Shown here: positions 17,188 through 26,735 of the stretch, piece after piece
How positions within the stretch are numbered: the stretch's first letter is position 1
How the letters are laid out: each line of letters starts with the position of its first letter
NCBI RefSeq assembly: GCF_030053115.1
Contig: NZ_CP125619.1
Coordinates: 187,001 to 251,000, forward strand
Length of the DNA stretch: 64,000 nucleotides
Source of the DNA: Pseudomonas svalbardensis
GTDB lineage: Bacteria > Pseudomonadota > Gammaproteobacteria > Pseudomonadales > Pseudomonadaceae
Reading direction: 5' to 3'
The notes under the pieces: model-generated
Databases searched by the model: none
Seen by the model: the letters and a program-made list of their open reading frames with translations, nothing else
What the model was told of the DNA's origin: nothing
Translations under genes and position numbers: made by a program

Positions 17188-19125
17188 ATGGACAGCCGAA
17201 TGTCTGCTACCTATCGCGATGCTTTGCGCGCAGCACTGCTTTACCTTCTGGTTTCCGTAGCTTGGCTGCAGTTCAGTGGCCATTTATTGAACAGTTTCTT
17301 CGATAGTTCTGCAGCGCTAATGCGCTGGCAACTGATCAACGGTTATGCCTGGGTTGTGTTCAGCACCGGGTTGATTTTCCTAGCTCGGGCGCGATTGTTC
17401 CGTTGCCTGGGGATCGGCGCAAAATTGCGTGAGCGCAATGAAGACCACGAGCGTTTGCGTCAGGCGGCCGCGGTGTTCGATTGCACGCGTGAAGGGGTGC
17501 TGGTCACCGACAACAAAGGGTTGATCGTCCATGTAAACCGGGCCTTCATGGCAATCACCGGCTATCAGAGCGAGGAGGTGCTCGGCCAGCGCCCCAGCCT
17601 GTTCAAGTCTGGTCATCATCCGCCGGCTTTCTACCAGGCGATGTTCGCGACACTCAACAGCATGGGCGAGTGGAGTGGGGAAATCTGGAACCGCCGCAAA
17701 AGCGGCGAGATCTACCCGCAGTGGCAGACCATCCGCGTCATTGACGACGAGAGGGGGCGGCGCAGCCATTACGTGGCAGTGTTTTCCGACATTAGCGCAA
17801 TCAAGAACTCCGAACATGAACTGACGCATCTGGCTCACTACGATCCGCTGACCGACCTCCCCAACCGCTTGCTGTTCACCGACCGCACCGAGCAGGCCCT
17901 GGCTGCAGCGCAGATTCACAAGCGCGGCTGCGCGTTACTGATGATCGATCTTGATCACTTCAAGATGATCAACGACAGCCTAGGGCATAGCGTGGGGGAC
18001 CAGTTGCTCAAGGGCGTTGCCGAGCGTTTGAATGCGATGGTCGGTCCGGGAATCACGCTGGCGCGCCTTGGCGGTGACGAGTTCGCCGTGCTGGCTGAAA
18101 GCTGTCCGCAAATGGTGTACGCGGCGGCGCTGGCTCAGCAGATCATCGATGGCCTTAAAGAGCCGTTCCAGATCGACGGGCATCAGTTGTTCGTCAATAT
18201 CAGCGTCGGCATCAGCCTATTCCCCGACGACGCCTTGAGCTCCGAGCAGCTGTTGCGCAATTCCGACTCGGCGCTGTTCAAGGCCAAGAGTGCTGGCCGT
18301 AACGGCTACGCCCTCTATACCGAAGAATTGACCGTCCATGCCCAGCAACGGGTCGAGACGGCATTCGAATTGCGCCGTGCGCTGGAGCAGCAGGAGTTGC
18401 GGGTTTATTACCAGCCGGTTCACGACCTCAAGACCAGCCGCCTGATCGGCGTCGAGGCATTGGTGCGCTGGGAGCATCCACGGCGAGGGTTGGTGTCGCC
18501 GGCAGAATTCATTCCCATTGCCGAGCGCACCGGTCTGATCGCCGAAATTGATGCCTGGGTTATGCGCCAGGCGTGTGAGCAGATGTGCCAGTGGCAGCAG
18601 GCCGGGGTGGTGTTGTCGTTTGTCGCGGTGAATGTTTCTTCTCGATTGTTTGCCCGCCGTGAGCTGTTTGGGCAGGTGGCGAAGGTGCTGAACGAAACCG
18701 GGCTGGATCCTGCCTGTCTGGAGCTGGAAGTCACCGAGAGTGCTGTGATGGATGACCCGGAAGTCGGGCTGGAGCAGATGCACAGGTTGCGTGAATTAGG
18801 AGTTCGGCTGGCCATCGATGACTTCGGTACAGGCCATTCGTCGTTGCTGCGCCTAAAACGGATGCCGGTACAGAAACTCAAGATCGATCAGGGCTTCGTT
18901 GCCGGGTTGCCGTGGGATGAAGATGACGCGGCGATTGTGCGGGTGATCATTGCGCTGGCCCAGAGCATGGAGATGCAGGTTCATGCCGAGGGGATCGAGC
19001 AGGTCGAGCAGGCGGGTTTCCTGCTCGAACACGGCTGCGATCTGGGGCAGGGCTACTGGTTTGGGCGGCCGGTGCCGGCCGGGCAGTTGGAGTGGGATCG
19101 TGTTCCACAGATTCTCCAGCACTGA
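17188..19125 (+). CDS. PAS-GGDEF-EAL c-di-GMP protein
   Basis: The 645-residue protein has two N-terminal membrane segments (about residues 12-32 and 50-66), a PAS domain (FDCTREGVLVTDNKGLIVHVN), a GGDEF domain with intact GGDEF (ARLGGDEFAVLAE) but no RxxD I-site, and a complete EAL domain (GVEALVRWEHP, ELEVTESAVM, IDDFGTGHSS, KIDQGFV, HAEGIEQ). All EAL catalytic residues look present, so c-di-GMP phosphodiesterase activity is likely; the GGDEF part may be regulatory. Start ATG 17188 follows GAAGGGAC; ATG 17200 is possible. It corresponds by position to the protein next to desA in P. aeruginosa. Confidence 0.9.
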   Translation: MDSRMSATYRDALRAALLYLLVSVAWLQFSGHLLNSFFDSSAALMRWQLINGYAWVVFSTGLIFLARARLFRCLGIGAKLRERNEDHERLRQAAAVFDCTREGVLVTDNKGLIVHVNRAFMAITGYQSEEVLGQRPSLFKSGHHPPAFYQAMFATLNSMGEWSGEIWNRRKSGEIYPQWQTIRVIDDERGRRSHYVAVFSDISAIKNSEHELTHLAHYDPLTDLPNRLLFTDRTEQALAAAQIHKRGCALLMIDLDHFKMINDSLGHSVGDQLLKGVAERLNAMVGPGITLARLGGDEFAVLAESCPQMVYAAALAQQIIDGLKEPFQIDGHQLFVNISVGISLFPDDALSSEQLLRNSDSALFKAKSAGRNGYALYTEELTVHAQQRVETAFELRRALEQQELRVYYQPVHDLKTSRLIGVEALVRWEHPRRGLVSPAEFIPIAERTGLIAEIDAWVMRQACEQMCQWQQAGVVLSFVAVNVSSRLFARRELFGQVAKVLNETGLDPACLELEVTESAVMDDPEVGLEQMHRLRELGVRLAIDDFGTGHSSLLRLKRMPVQKLKIDQGFVAGLPWDEDDAAIVRVIIALAQSMEMQVHAEGIEQVEQAGFLLEHGCDLGQGYWFGRPVPAGQLEWDRVPQILQH

Positions 19126-19156
19126 TCGTTCCCACGCAGAGCGTGGAAATGCTCAG
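19124..19156. repeat. Partial copy of a TGATCGTTCCCACGC palindromic repeat
   Basis: TGATCGTTCCCACGCAGAGCGTGGAA is the left part of a short palindromic element also found near 55064, 61166 and 62382. Here the right arm degenerates. It overlaps the stop of the GGDEF-EAL gene. Confidence 0.6.
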
Positions 19157-19174
19157 CATTCTGGTTATATAAAC

Positions 19175-19199
19175 ATTCTTAAATAGTCTTTTTAAGAAT
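19175..19199. promoter_or_regulatory. Inverted repeat upstream of oscA-sbp, candidate sulfur operator
   Basis: ATTCTTAAA (19175-19183) and TTTAAGAAT (19191-19199) are perfect inverted arms with a 7-base spacer. The minus-strand reading TATTCTTAAAAAG resembles motifs near 29228, 51201 and 55044 beside other sulfur genes. CysB is the likely regulator, by inference only. Confidence 0.5.
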
Positions 19200-19280
19200 A
19201 TCCGCACGTCACTACTATTGCTCTCACGCCGCAAGCAGTCTCGCCACTGCCAGGCAACCTCTAGTTGAAGGAGCAGCACC

Positions 19281-19463
19281 ATGAGCGCATCCCTGCGTAG
19301 CGTTGACGGCCAGGACGAAGCAACCATTTTGCGTGAGATCCAGAGCGCCCTGCGCGATCTGCGTTTTGGCGCAGTGGAAATCACCGTGCACAACGCCCAG
19401 GTGGTCCAGATCGAACGCAAAGAGAAATTCCGGTTGCAGAATCCAAGCAACAAACCGAGTTAG
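19281..19463 (+). CDS. oscA: OscA-type small sulfur-starvation protein
   Basis: The 60-residue protein (DGQDEATILREIQSALRDL, then FGAVEITVHNAQVVQIERKE) matches the small OscA family encoded just before sbp in Pseudomonas and linked to organosulfur use under chromate stress. The motif IEITVHNAQVVQIE-like segment is a beta hairpin. Start ATG 19281 follows GAAGGAGCA. It is 71 bases before sbp on the same strand, so it probably heads the sulfate operon and shares the upstream inverted repeat. The biochemical role is unknown. Confidence 0.85.
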   Translation: MSASLRSVDGQDEATILREIQSALRDLRFGAVEITVHNAQVVQIERKEKFRLQNPSNKPS

Positions 19464-19534
19464 AAAACCGGCAACCCGATTCCAGCACACCATAAGAAAA
19501 AGCCAACACAATCAGAATTCCAGGAGCTTTCACC

Positions 19535-20548
19535 ATGTCGTCGATTCGTCATTTCGCTTTGGCCGCCCTGGCCAGTGCCCTTTTTGCGGGTTCCGCGGTT
19601 GCCAAGGATTACGAACTGCTCAACGTGTCGTACGACCCGACTCGCGAGCTGTATCAGGACTACAACGCCGAATTCGTCAAGTTCTGGCAGAAAGACCACG
19701 CCGGCGACAGCGTGAAAATCCAGCAGTCCCACGGTGGATCAGGCAAGCAGGGCCGGGCAGTGATCGACGGTCTGCGTGCCGACGTGGTGACCCTGGCCTT
19801 GGCCGGTGACATCGACGAAATCGCCAAACTCGGCAAGACCCTGCCGGCGGATTGGCAGAAGCGTCTGCCGGAAGCGAGCACGCCTTACACCTCGACCATC
19901 GTGTTCCTGGTGCGCAAGGGCAACCCTAAAGGCATCAAGGACTGGGGCGACCTGACCAAAAACGGCGTGGAAGTCATCACCCCGAACCCGAAAACCTCCG
20001 GCGGCGCACGCTGGAACTTCCTCGCGGCGTGGGCCTATGGCCTGAAAGCCAATGGCGGTGACGAAGCGAAAGCCAAGGAATACGTGCAAACCCTGTTCAA
20101 ACACGTTCCTGTGTTGGACACCGGTGCTCGCGGTTCGACAATCACCTTCGTCAACAACGGTCAGGGCGACGTGTTGCTGGCCTGGGAAAACGAAGCCTTC
20201 CTGGCCCTGAAAGAAGACGGTGGCGCTGACAAGTTCGACATTGTCGTGCCTTCGCTGTCGATCCTCGCCGAACCTCCGGTAGCCGTGGTCGACAAGAACG
20301 CCGAGAAAAAGGGCAACACCGAGATCGCCGAAGCGTACCTCAAGCACCTGTACAGCCCGGCCGGCCAGGAAATCGCGGCAAAAAACTTCTATCGTCCACG
20401 TGACAAGGATATTGCCGCCAAGTACGCCAAACAGTTCCCGACACTGGACCTGGTGACCATCGACAAGGACTTCGGCGGCTGGAAAACCGCTCAACCGAAA
20501 TTCTTCAACGACGGTGGCGTGTTCGACCAGATTTATCAGGCGCAATAA
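19535..20548 (+). CDS. sbp: Periplasmic sulfate-binding protein
   Basis: The 337-residue protein has a Sec signal peptide (cleavage after AVA near residue 23) and the sulfate-binding signatures [11 protein letters not shown] near the mature N-terminus, [25 protein letters not shown] and ENEAFLA. It delivers sulfate (or thiosulfate) to the CysTWA permease encoded next. AGGAGC lies before ATG 19535. A hairpin after the stop may favour higher expression of this binding protein than of the permease. Confidence 0.95.
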   Translation: MSSIRHFALAALASALFAGSAVAKDYELLNVSYDPTRELYQDYNAEFVKFWQKDHAGDSVKIQQSHGGSGKQGRAVIDGLRADVVTLALAGDIDEIAKLGKTLPADWQKRLPEASTPYTSTIVFLVRKGNPKGIKDWGDLTKNGVEVITPNPKTSGGARWNFLAAWAYGLKANGGDEAKAKEYVQTLFKHVPVLDTGARGSTITFVNNGQGDVLLAWENEAFLALKEDGGADKFDIVVPSLSILAEPPVAVVDKNAEKKGNTEIAEAYLKHLYSPAGQEIAAKNFYRPRDKDIAAKYAKQFPTLDLVTIDKDFGGWKTAQPKFFNDGGVFDQIYQAQ

Positions 20549-20567
20549 CCTGAAATAAGCCATAAAC

Positions 20568-20594
20568 GAGCCTCGAATTCCGATTCGAGGCTTT
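20568..20594 (+). terminator. Intercistronic hairpin between sbp and cysT
   Basis: GCCTCGAAT-TCCG-ATTCGAGGC is a perfect 9-bp stem followed by only TTTGCG. The weak T-run suggests a partial terminator or a 3'-end stabiliser for sbp mRNA. Confidence 0.6.
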
Positions 20595-20618
20595 GCGCGT
20601 TCTCAACCAAGGACTTTT

Positions 20619-21437
20619 ATGTCGCGTCGTATCTCCCCCGTCATACCCGGCTTCGGGCTGACGCTGGGCTACACCTTGGTGTACCTCAGCCTGATTGTGC
20701 TCATTCCACTGGCGGCGATGTTCGTGCATGCCGCCCAACTCACCTGGGATCAGTTCTGGGCGATCATCTCGGCACCACGGGTGCTGGCGGCGTTGAAGCT
20801 CAGCTTCGGCACCGCGTTCTATGCCGCGATCATCAACGGCATCATCGGCACGCTGCTGGCTTGGGTGCTGGTGCGCTACACGTTCCCGGGTCGCAAGATC
20901 ATCGATGCGATGATCGACCTGCCGTTCGCGCTGCCCACTGCCGTGGCCGGTATCGCACTCACCGCGCTGTACGCTCCTAACGGTTTGGTCGGTCAATTCG
21001 CGGCGGACCTGGGTTTCAAGATCGCGTATACCCCCCTCGGCATCACGCTCGCACTGACGTTCGTTACACTTCCATTCGTGGTACGTACAGTACAGCCAGT
21101 ACTGGCCGATATCCCACGTGAAGTTGAAGAAGCAGCCGCGTGCCTTGGTGCGAAACCCTTGCAGGTTTTCCGCCATATTCTGGTGCCCGCGCTGCTGCCA
21201 GCCTGGCTGACCGGTTTCGCGTTGGCCTTTGCCCGCGGAGTCGGCGAGTACGGTTCGGTGATTTTCATTGCCGGCAACATGCCGATGAAAACCGAGATCC
21301 TGCCGCTGCTGATCATGGTCAAACTCGACCAGTACGATTACACCGGCGCCACGTCCATTGGTGTGTTGATGCTGGTGGTTTCTTTCGTCCTGTTGCTGCT
21401 GATCAACTTGCTGCAGCGGCGCATCGAAACCCCATAA
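20619..21437 (+). CDS. cysT: Sulfate ABC transporter permease CysT (CysU)
   Basis: The 272-residue integral membrane protein has six predicted helices and the ABC permease EAA loop (VEEAAACLGAKPLQVFRHILVPALLPAW). It pairs with CysW to form the sulfate/thiosulfate channel. Start ATG 20619 after AAGGAC. cysW begins 12 bases beyond the stop. Confidence 0.93.
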   Translation: MSRRISPVIPGFGLTLGYTLVYLSLIVLIPLAAMFVHAAQLTWDQFWAIISAPRVLAALKLSFGTAFYAAIINGIIGTLLAWVLVRYTFPGRKIIDAMIDLPFALPTAVAGIALTALYAPNGLVGQFAADLGFKIAYTPLGITLALTFVTLPFVVRTVQPVLADIPREVEEAAACLGAKPLQVFRHILVPALLPAWLTGFALAFARGVGEYGSVIFIAGNMPMKTEILPLLIMVKLDQYDYTGATSIGVLMLVVSFVLLLLINLLQRRIETP

Positions 21438-21449
21438 GGAGGCGCGAAA

Positions 21450-22322
21450 ATGTCCCAATCGTCTATTAGCGCCGCTTCCTCGGCCAACGCTGCCCGCCGT
21501 GGCAGTGCCACTTCTCGGCGAATCCTGATCAGCCTTGGCTGGCTGATTTTTGCGTTGTTTCTGTTTTTACCGCTGTTCATCGTGGTGTCCCAAGGCCTGA
21601 AAAATGGCCTCGGTGCGTTCTTCACCGCGATCTTTGAGCCCGACGCTTTGTCGGCTCTGAAACTCACGGTGATTGCCGTGCTGATTTCAGTGCCGCTGAA
21701 CCTGGTGTTCGGTGTCAGCGCTGCATGGTGCGTGAGCAAGTACTCGTTCCGTGGCAAAAGTATGCTGGTCACTCTGATCGACTTGCCGTTTTCGGTGTCG
21801 CCGGTAATCGCTGGTCTGGTCTACGTGCTGATGTTCGGTGCTCAGGGCCTGTTTGGTCCGTGGTTGCAGGACCATGACATCCAGATCGTCTTCGCGTTGC
21901 CGGGCATCGTGCTGGCGACGATCTTCGTCACCGTGCCGTTCGTGGCGCGCGAGCTGATCCCGCTGATGCAGGAACAAGGCACGCAGGAAGAAGAGGCCGC
22001 GCGCTTGCTCGGGGCCAATGGCTGGCAGATGTTCTGGCACGTCACCGTTCCCAACATCAAATGGGGTCTGATCTACGGCGTGGTGCTGTGTACGGCGCGG
22101 GCCATGGGTGAGTTCGGTGCGGTGTCGGTGGTTTCCGGGCACATTCGCGGGGTGACCAACACCCTGCCGCTGCACGTCGAGATCCTCTACAACGAATACA
22201 ACCACGTGGCCGCGTTCGCCGTGGCGAGCCTGTTGCTGATCCTGGCGCTCTTCATCCTGCTGCTAAAGCAGTGGAGCGAAAACCGTATTAACCGCCTGCG
22301 CGCCAGCGCCGCGGAGGAATAA
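21450..22322 (+). CDS. cysW: Sulfate ABC transporter permease CysW
   Basis: The 290-residue protein has a polar N-terminal extension (about 25 residues), six membrane segments and the EAA loop ([28 protein letters not shown]). It is the partner of CysT. AAGGAGG overlaps the end of cysT, and cysA follows three bases after the stop, so the set is one transcript. Confidence 0.93.
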   Translation: MSQSSISAASSANAARRGSATSRRILISLGWLIFALFLFLPLFIVVSQGLKNGLGAFFTAIFEPDALSALKLTVIAVLISVPLNLVFGVSAAWCVSKYSFRGKSMLVTLIDLPFSVSPVIAGLVYVLMFGAQGLFGPWLQDHDIQIVFALPGIVLATIFVTVPFVARELIPLMQEQGTQEEEAARLLGANGWQMFWHVTVPNIKWGLIYGVVLCTARAMGEFGAVSVVSGHIRGVTNTLPLHVEILYNEYNHVAAFAVASLLLILALFILLLKQWSENRINRLRASAAEE

Positions 22323-22325
22323 GTC

Positions 22326-23315
<990 letters not shown>

Positions 23316-23334
23316 AGCAAAAGCATCGTCGGAA

Positions 23335-23417
23335 CGCCGCCCGGAGCCGGCTCGCTCCCACAGGGGTTCTATGCACACCATAGATCCAATGTGGGAGCGA
23401 GCCTGCTCGCGATGACG
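23335..23417. repeat. REP-type palindromic element
   Basis: CGGCTCGCTCCCACA near 23348 and TGTGGGAGCGAGCCTGCTCG at 23391-23410 form the arms, with a degenerate left end. It lies between the converging cysA and Mpo1-like genes. Confidence 0.75.
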
Positions 23418-23419
23418 TC

Positions 23420-23944
23420 TTACGCCGCAGCGTTTTTCTGACGAAGACGCACCACCCCCACCCGCGCCTCGATCTGCTCTTTCAGGTCATGCCGCAACCC
23501 CAGCAAAAACGCCAGCTCAACCACCACAAACAACGGCCCGACAATCAACCCCGTCACATCATCGACAAACGCCGGTTTGCGTCCTTCGTAGTGATGACCG
23601 ACAAACTGAATCGCCCAACCCACCACAAACATCCCGATGCCGCTCGCCAGCCAGACCAGCGTGCTTTGCTGCGCGAGCACATGACCCAGCCAAACACAAA
23701 GACCCAGCAACACGGTCATCAGCACGCCCAGCCGAAACTCCAGTCGCAGATAAAACCACGCCGAAGCCAGCGCCAAAAGCACTGCCGGTGACACCCAAAC
23801 CCCGGCCAGCGGCCACTCGGGCCGTGACAGCAGCACCGCAACGGCGACAACGATCAGCGGAATACCGATAAAGTGGCTGGCAATATTGCGCGGGTCACGG
23901 TGGTAGGCAGCGTATTGACTGAGATGGTCGACGAGGCTTTTCAT
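23420..23944 (-). CDS. Mpo1-like (DUF962) membrane protein
   Basis: The 174-residue protein has the family N-terminus (MKSLVDHLSQYAAYHRDPRN, then IASHFIGIPL) with conserved His residues, and about four membrane segments; the FVGHHYEGRKPAF block is the second His-rich motif. It belongs to the YGL010w/Mpo1 family; yeast Mpo1 is an iron dioxygenase of 2-hydroxy fatty acid alpha-oxidation, but a bacterial role is not known. ATG 23944 is preceded by an excellent AGGAGGAATA site. Confidence 0.85.
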   Translation of the reverse strand: MKSLVDHLSQYAAYHRDPRNIASHFIGIPLIVVAVAVLLSRPEWPLAGVWVSPAVLLALASAWFYLRLEFRLGVLMTVLLGLCVWLGHVLAQQSTLVWLASGIGMFVVGWAIQFVGHHYEGRKPAFVDDVTGLIVGPLFVVVELAFLLGLRHDLKEQIEARVGVVRLRQKNAAA

Positions 23945-24028
23945 TGTTATTCCTCCTGTTGGGTGATGGATCATGCCCCGGGTCCACATTTCGCTCTGTC
24001 AGGCAGGCGACAATCTCTAGGAGTTTTC

Positions 24029-24715
24029 ATGGATATGCAGGTCTGGCGTCCACGCCTGATGAGCGGCCAGTGGTTCAGCCATTTACCTGTTTCCTTACAG
24101 GATAGTCTGCTGTCTGCCGCCCGCGTGCGGCGGTTGTCGCCGGGCCAGCGGCTGTTCAAGCGCGGCGATCCACCGTGCGGGCTGTACGCGGTGCTCGAAG
24201 GTTCGGTGCGGATCGGCGCAGTGAGCGAGCAGGGCAAGGAGGCGCTGTTGAGCCTGGTGGAGTCGCCCCACTGGTTCGGCGAAATCTGTCTGTTTGATGG
24301 TCAGCCGCGCACCCACGATGCGTACGGTGCCGATCAATGCGTCCTGCTGCACATCCCGCAAACGGTGTTGTTAAAGCTGCTTGACGATCAACCGCTGCAT
24401 TGGCGGCAACTGGCGCTGCTGATGAGCCACAAACTGCGCCTGACCTTCATCAACCTTGAACAGCTGAGCCTGATGCCAGCCCCGGCGCGCCTGGCCCATC
24501 GCCTGCTGATGATTGCCGAGGGCTATGGCGAAATCGATCCACCGCGCCGGGTCCTGCAACTGCCCCAGAAGCAACTGGCGTCGATGCTGTCGCTGTCGCG
24601 CCAGACCACCAACCAGATTCTCAAGGACTTGCAGGGGCGGGGGATTGTGAATCTCAAGTACGGCGAGATCGAGATTCTGGATGCGCAACGATTGCGGATG
24701 TTGGCGATTATCTAA
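24029..24715 (+). CDS. Crp/Fnr family transcriptional regulator
   Basis: The 228-residue protein has a cyclic-nucleotide-binding type beta barrel (LSPGQRLFKRGDPPCGLYAVLEG, GEICLFDGQPRTHDAYG), a long dimer helix and a winged helix-turn-helix (LPQKQLASMLSLSRQTTNQILKDLQGRGIVNL). No Fnr-type N-terminal cysteine cluster is present, so it is not an oxygen sensor of that kind. The effector is unknown. ATG 24029 follows TAGGAG. It is divergent from the Mpo1-like gene and may control it. Confidence 0.85.
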   Translation: MDMQVWRPRLMSGQWFSHLPVSLQDSLLSAARVRRLSPGQRLFKRGDPPCGLYAVLEGSVRIGAVSEQGKEALLSLVESPHWFGEICLFDGQPRTHDAYGADQCVLLHIPQTVLLKLLDDQPLHWRQLALLMSHKLRLTFINLEQLSLMPAPARLAHRLLMIAEGYGEIDPPRRVLQLPQKQLASMLSLSRQTTNQILKDLQGRGIVNLKYGEIEILDAQRLRMLAII

Positions 24716-24785
24716 AACCCGGTGTTAGTGGTGGGCTTTGGACGCGAAGGCGCCTAGCCTGTGATGACGACAATCGAGGTGTGCC

Positions 24786-25151
24786 ATGCGTGTGCTGTTA
24801 GTGGAAGACGAACCTGAGACCGCCAAAGTCCTGGCCAAGGGCCTGAGCGAGGCAAGTTATTCGGTGGATGTGGCGGTCAACGGAATGGACGGCCGGCGCT
24901 TTATCGAGTCCGGCAAATACGAGCTGATCATCCTCGACGTGATGCTGCCCGGGCTCAATGGATGGCAGTTGCTGCAGCAGATCCGCAAACTCGGCGAGAC
25001 GCCGGTGCTGTTCCTGACCACCAAGGACGGCATCGAGGATCGCCTGCGCGATCTCGAGTTGCATGAGGATGATTACCTGCTCAAGCCGTTTGCCGTGAGT
25101 GAACTGGTGAAGCGAGTGCGCAAGTTGTTGCGGCGGGATCAGGGGCGCTGA
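24786..25151 (+). CDS. Receiver-only response regulator (OmpR-like, no output domain)
   Basis: The 121-residue product is a complete receiver domain of the CopR/CusR branch (LLVEDEPETAKVLAKGL, phospho-acceptor in LIILDVMLPGLNGWQLL near residue 52, FLTTKDG, YLLKPFAVSELVKRVRKLLRR). It stops at the interdomain linker, where relatives continue into a winged-helix DNA-binding domain. No wHTH coding is visible before hipB, and no histidine kinase is adjacent. It could be a truncated gene or a functional single-domain regulator. Confidence 0.8.
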   Translation: MRVLLVEDEPETAKVLAKGLSEASYSVDVAVNGMDGRRFIESGKYELIILDVMLPGLNGWQLLQQIRKLGETPVLFLTTKDGIEDRLRDLELHEDDYLLKPFAVSELVKRVRKLLRRDQGR

Positions 25152-25194
25152 GACCGGGTCCGATCAATCTATGAGCTAGACTTCGACTTAGTTA

Positions 25195-25251
25195 TGCATT
25201 AAATACAATGCAAATAGGTTATTTCAGTAAATATGCACTGTATATGATGCA
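25195..25251. promoter_or_regulatory. Paired palindromic sites upstream of hipB
   Basis: TGCAT-N8-ATGCA (25195-25212) and a second site with TGCA-N10-TGCA spacing (about 25234-25251) lie in the 100 bases before the hipB ATG. Repeated dyads here are what HipB autorepression would need. Assignment is inferred from position. Confidence 0.5.
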
Positions 25252-25261
25252 GGTGGGTGGG

Positions 25262-25510
25262 ATGGAATACCTCGGCGAATTGATCAGGTTGCTGCGCAAA
25301 GAGCGAAAGATGTCTCAACAAGACCTGGCAAAGCAGTACGGCATGAGCCGTTCCACGATTTCGGGTATCGAGAACAACACCATTTCCGAAATTGGCCTGC
25401 GCAAGGTTGAAGCGATCCTCAATGGCTTCGGGTACGAACTGACGGCCGTGCCGCGGCGGTCGACGCGTCCTACACTGGAGACCCTCAAAAAGGTCAACTT
25501 CCATGGGTGA
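25262..25510 (+). CDS. hipB: HipB-type antitoxin, XRE family
   Basis: The product is 82 residues from ATG 25262 (MEYLGELIRL), which has GGTGGG upstream; ATG 25244 is possible. It carries a Cro/CI helix-turn-helix (KMSQQDLAKQYGMSRSTISGIENN) and a short tail (TLETLKKVNF). It overlaps the next gene by eight bases (25503-25510), typical of a toxin-antitoxin pair. It should bind and neutralise the HipA kinase and repress the operon at the dyads just upstream. Confidence 0.85.
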   Translation: MEYLGELIRLLRKERKMSQQDLAKQYGMSRSTISGIENNTISEIGLRKVEAILNGFGYELTAVPRRSTRPTLETLKKVNFHG

Positions 25511-26735
25511 GCAGCAGGAAAAGGACAGGCTGCACATCAGTGTTTCCGGCACAACGGTCGGAACCCTCGGCCGTGGTCAGTCGCGCATTGATTCAGTGTT
25601 TGCCTACGCCGAAGGCGCGCTAGAAGAAAATGCCGTCTCATTGACCATGCCCGCTCGCCTCGAGAGCTACACGTGGGAGCGAGGTGTCCCGCCGGTTTTT
25701 GAAATGAATCTACCGGAAGGTTCTCTGCGCGATGAGTTGACTCGTCGCTTCAGCAAAGCGATTCGAGGGTTTGACGACTTCGCGATGCTGGCGATCGTCG
25801 GCCCGCACCAGCTTGGGCGAGTGGGGATTGCAAACGCGCAAGAGGTGAGTGACCGGCTTCCAGAAACCAGCCTTGCAGATCTGCTGGTTTATGACGGTGC
25901 GCAAGGTTTGTTCGAAGATCTGCTGCACACCTATGGCCAATATTCGGGCGTTTCCGGTGTGCAGCCGAAGGTGCTTATCCGTGACAGTGCGACAACTGTC
26001 GACCGATTGACCCATCGAGGGGCAACGCATCTGGTCAAATCGTTTCGGCCTGAGGAATACCCTGAACTCGCTGCCAACGAATACTTCTGCATGAGGGCTG
26101 CGCTGCATTCGGGTCTTGAAGTGCCGGTTTTCGAACTGAGCGATCACGGTAAATTTCTGGTCGTCGAACGTTTCGATCTGAATGAAAGAGGTTATCTGGG
26201 CTTTGAGGATTTCTGCGTGCTCAATGCCTGGCCTTCGAAGGCCAAGTACGATGGTTCGTACGAAGGCGCCGTGAGGCAGATCAAGGAGTTTGTCTCCCCG
26301 CCGTTGCTCAACGACGCCCTTGAGTCTTTTTTCACAATAGTGGCGTTGTCATCCGCTCTGAAGAATGGCGATGCTCACCTCAAGAACTTCGGTGTGCTGT
26401 ACGAACATTGCGGGGCTGATGCGCAAATCAGACTGGCTCCGGCCTATGACATCGTCACGACTTCGGTCTACATCAAGGCAGACAGTATGGCGTTGCTGTT
26501 AGGCGGATCAAAGGCGTGGCCCAAATACAAAATGCTGATGCGTTTTGGTCGGTCGGCTTGCAACCTGACCGAGGGACGGTGCAATGAACTGCTGCAGCAA
26601 GTCGCTCATGGAATGGAGGTCGCGAAGGCGGAAATGGTTGATTACATCAGGGAAAATGGCGCCTTTGCCATGGTTGGCGAAGCGATGATCGAGCAGTGGA
26701 AATCAGGTGTAGTACGCAGCTTGGTCAAAAGCTGA
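25503..26735 (+). CDS. hipA: HipA-family serine/threonine kinase toxin
   Basis: The 410-residue protein has the HipA couple domain (residues about 1-110), the glycine-rich GVSGVQPK loop (149-156), Lys179 in HLVKSF, VERFD (221-225), the catalytic NGDAHLKNF (288-296) and the metal-binding Asp in PAYDIVTT (316). Every kinase motif looks intact. HipA kinases phosphorylate aminoacyl-tRNA synthetases or related targets and cause growth arrest; the target here is unknown. The gene ends one base before the converging AraC gene. Confidence 0.9.
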   Translation: MGEQQEKDRLHISVSGTTVGTLGRGQSRIDSVFAYAEGALEENAVSLTMPARLESYTWERGVPPVFEMNLPEGSLRDELTRRFSKAIRGFDDFAMLAIVGPHQLGRVGIANAQEVSDRLPETSLADLLVYDGAQGLFEDLLHTYGQYSGVSGVQPKVLIRDSATTVDRLTHRGATHLVKSFRPEEYPELAANEYFCMRAALHSGLEVPVFELSDHGKFLVVERFDLNERGYLGFEDFCVLNAWPSKAKYDGSYEGAVRQIKEFVSPPLLNDALESFFTIVALSSALKNGDAHLKNFGVLYEHCGADAQIRLAPAYDIVTTSVYIKADSMALLLGGSKAWPKYKMLMRFGRSACNLTEGRCNELLQQVAHGMEVAKAEMVDYIRENGAFAMVGEAMIEQWKSGVVRSLVKS

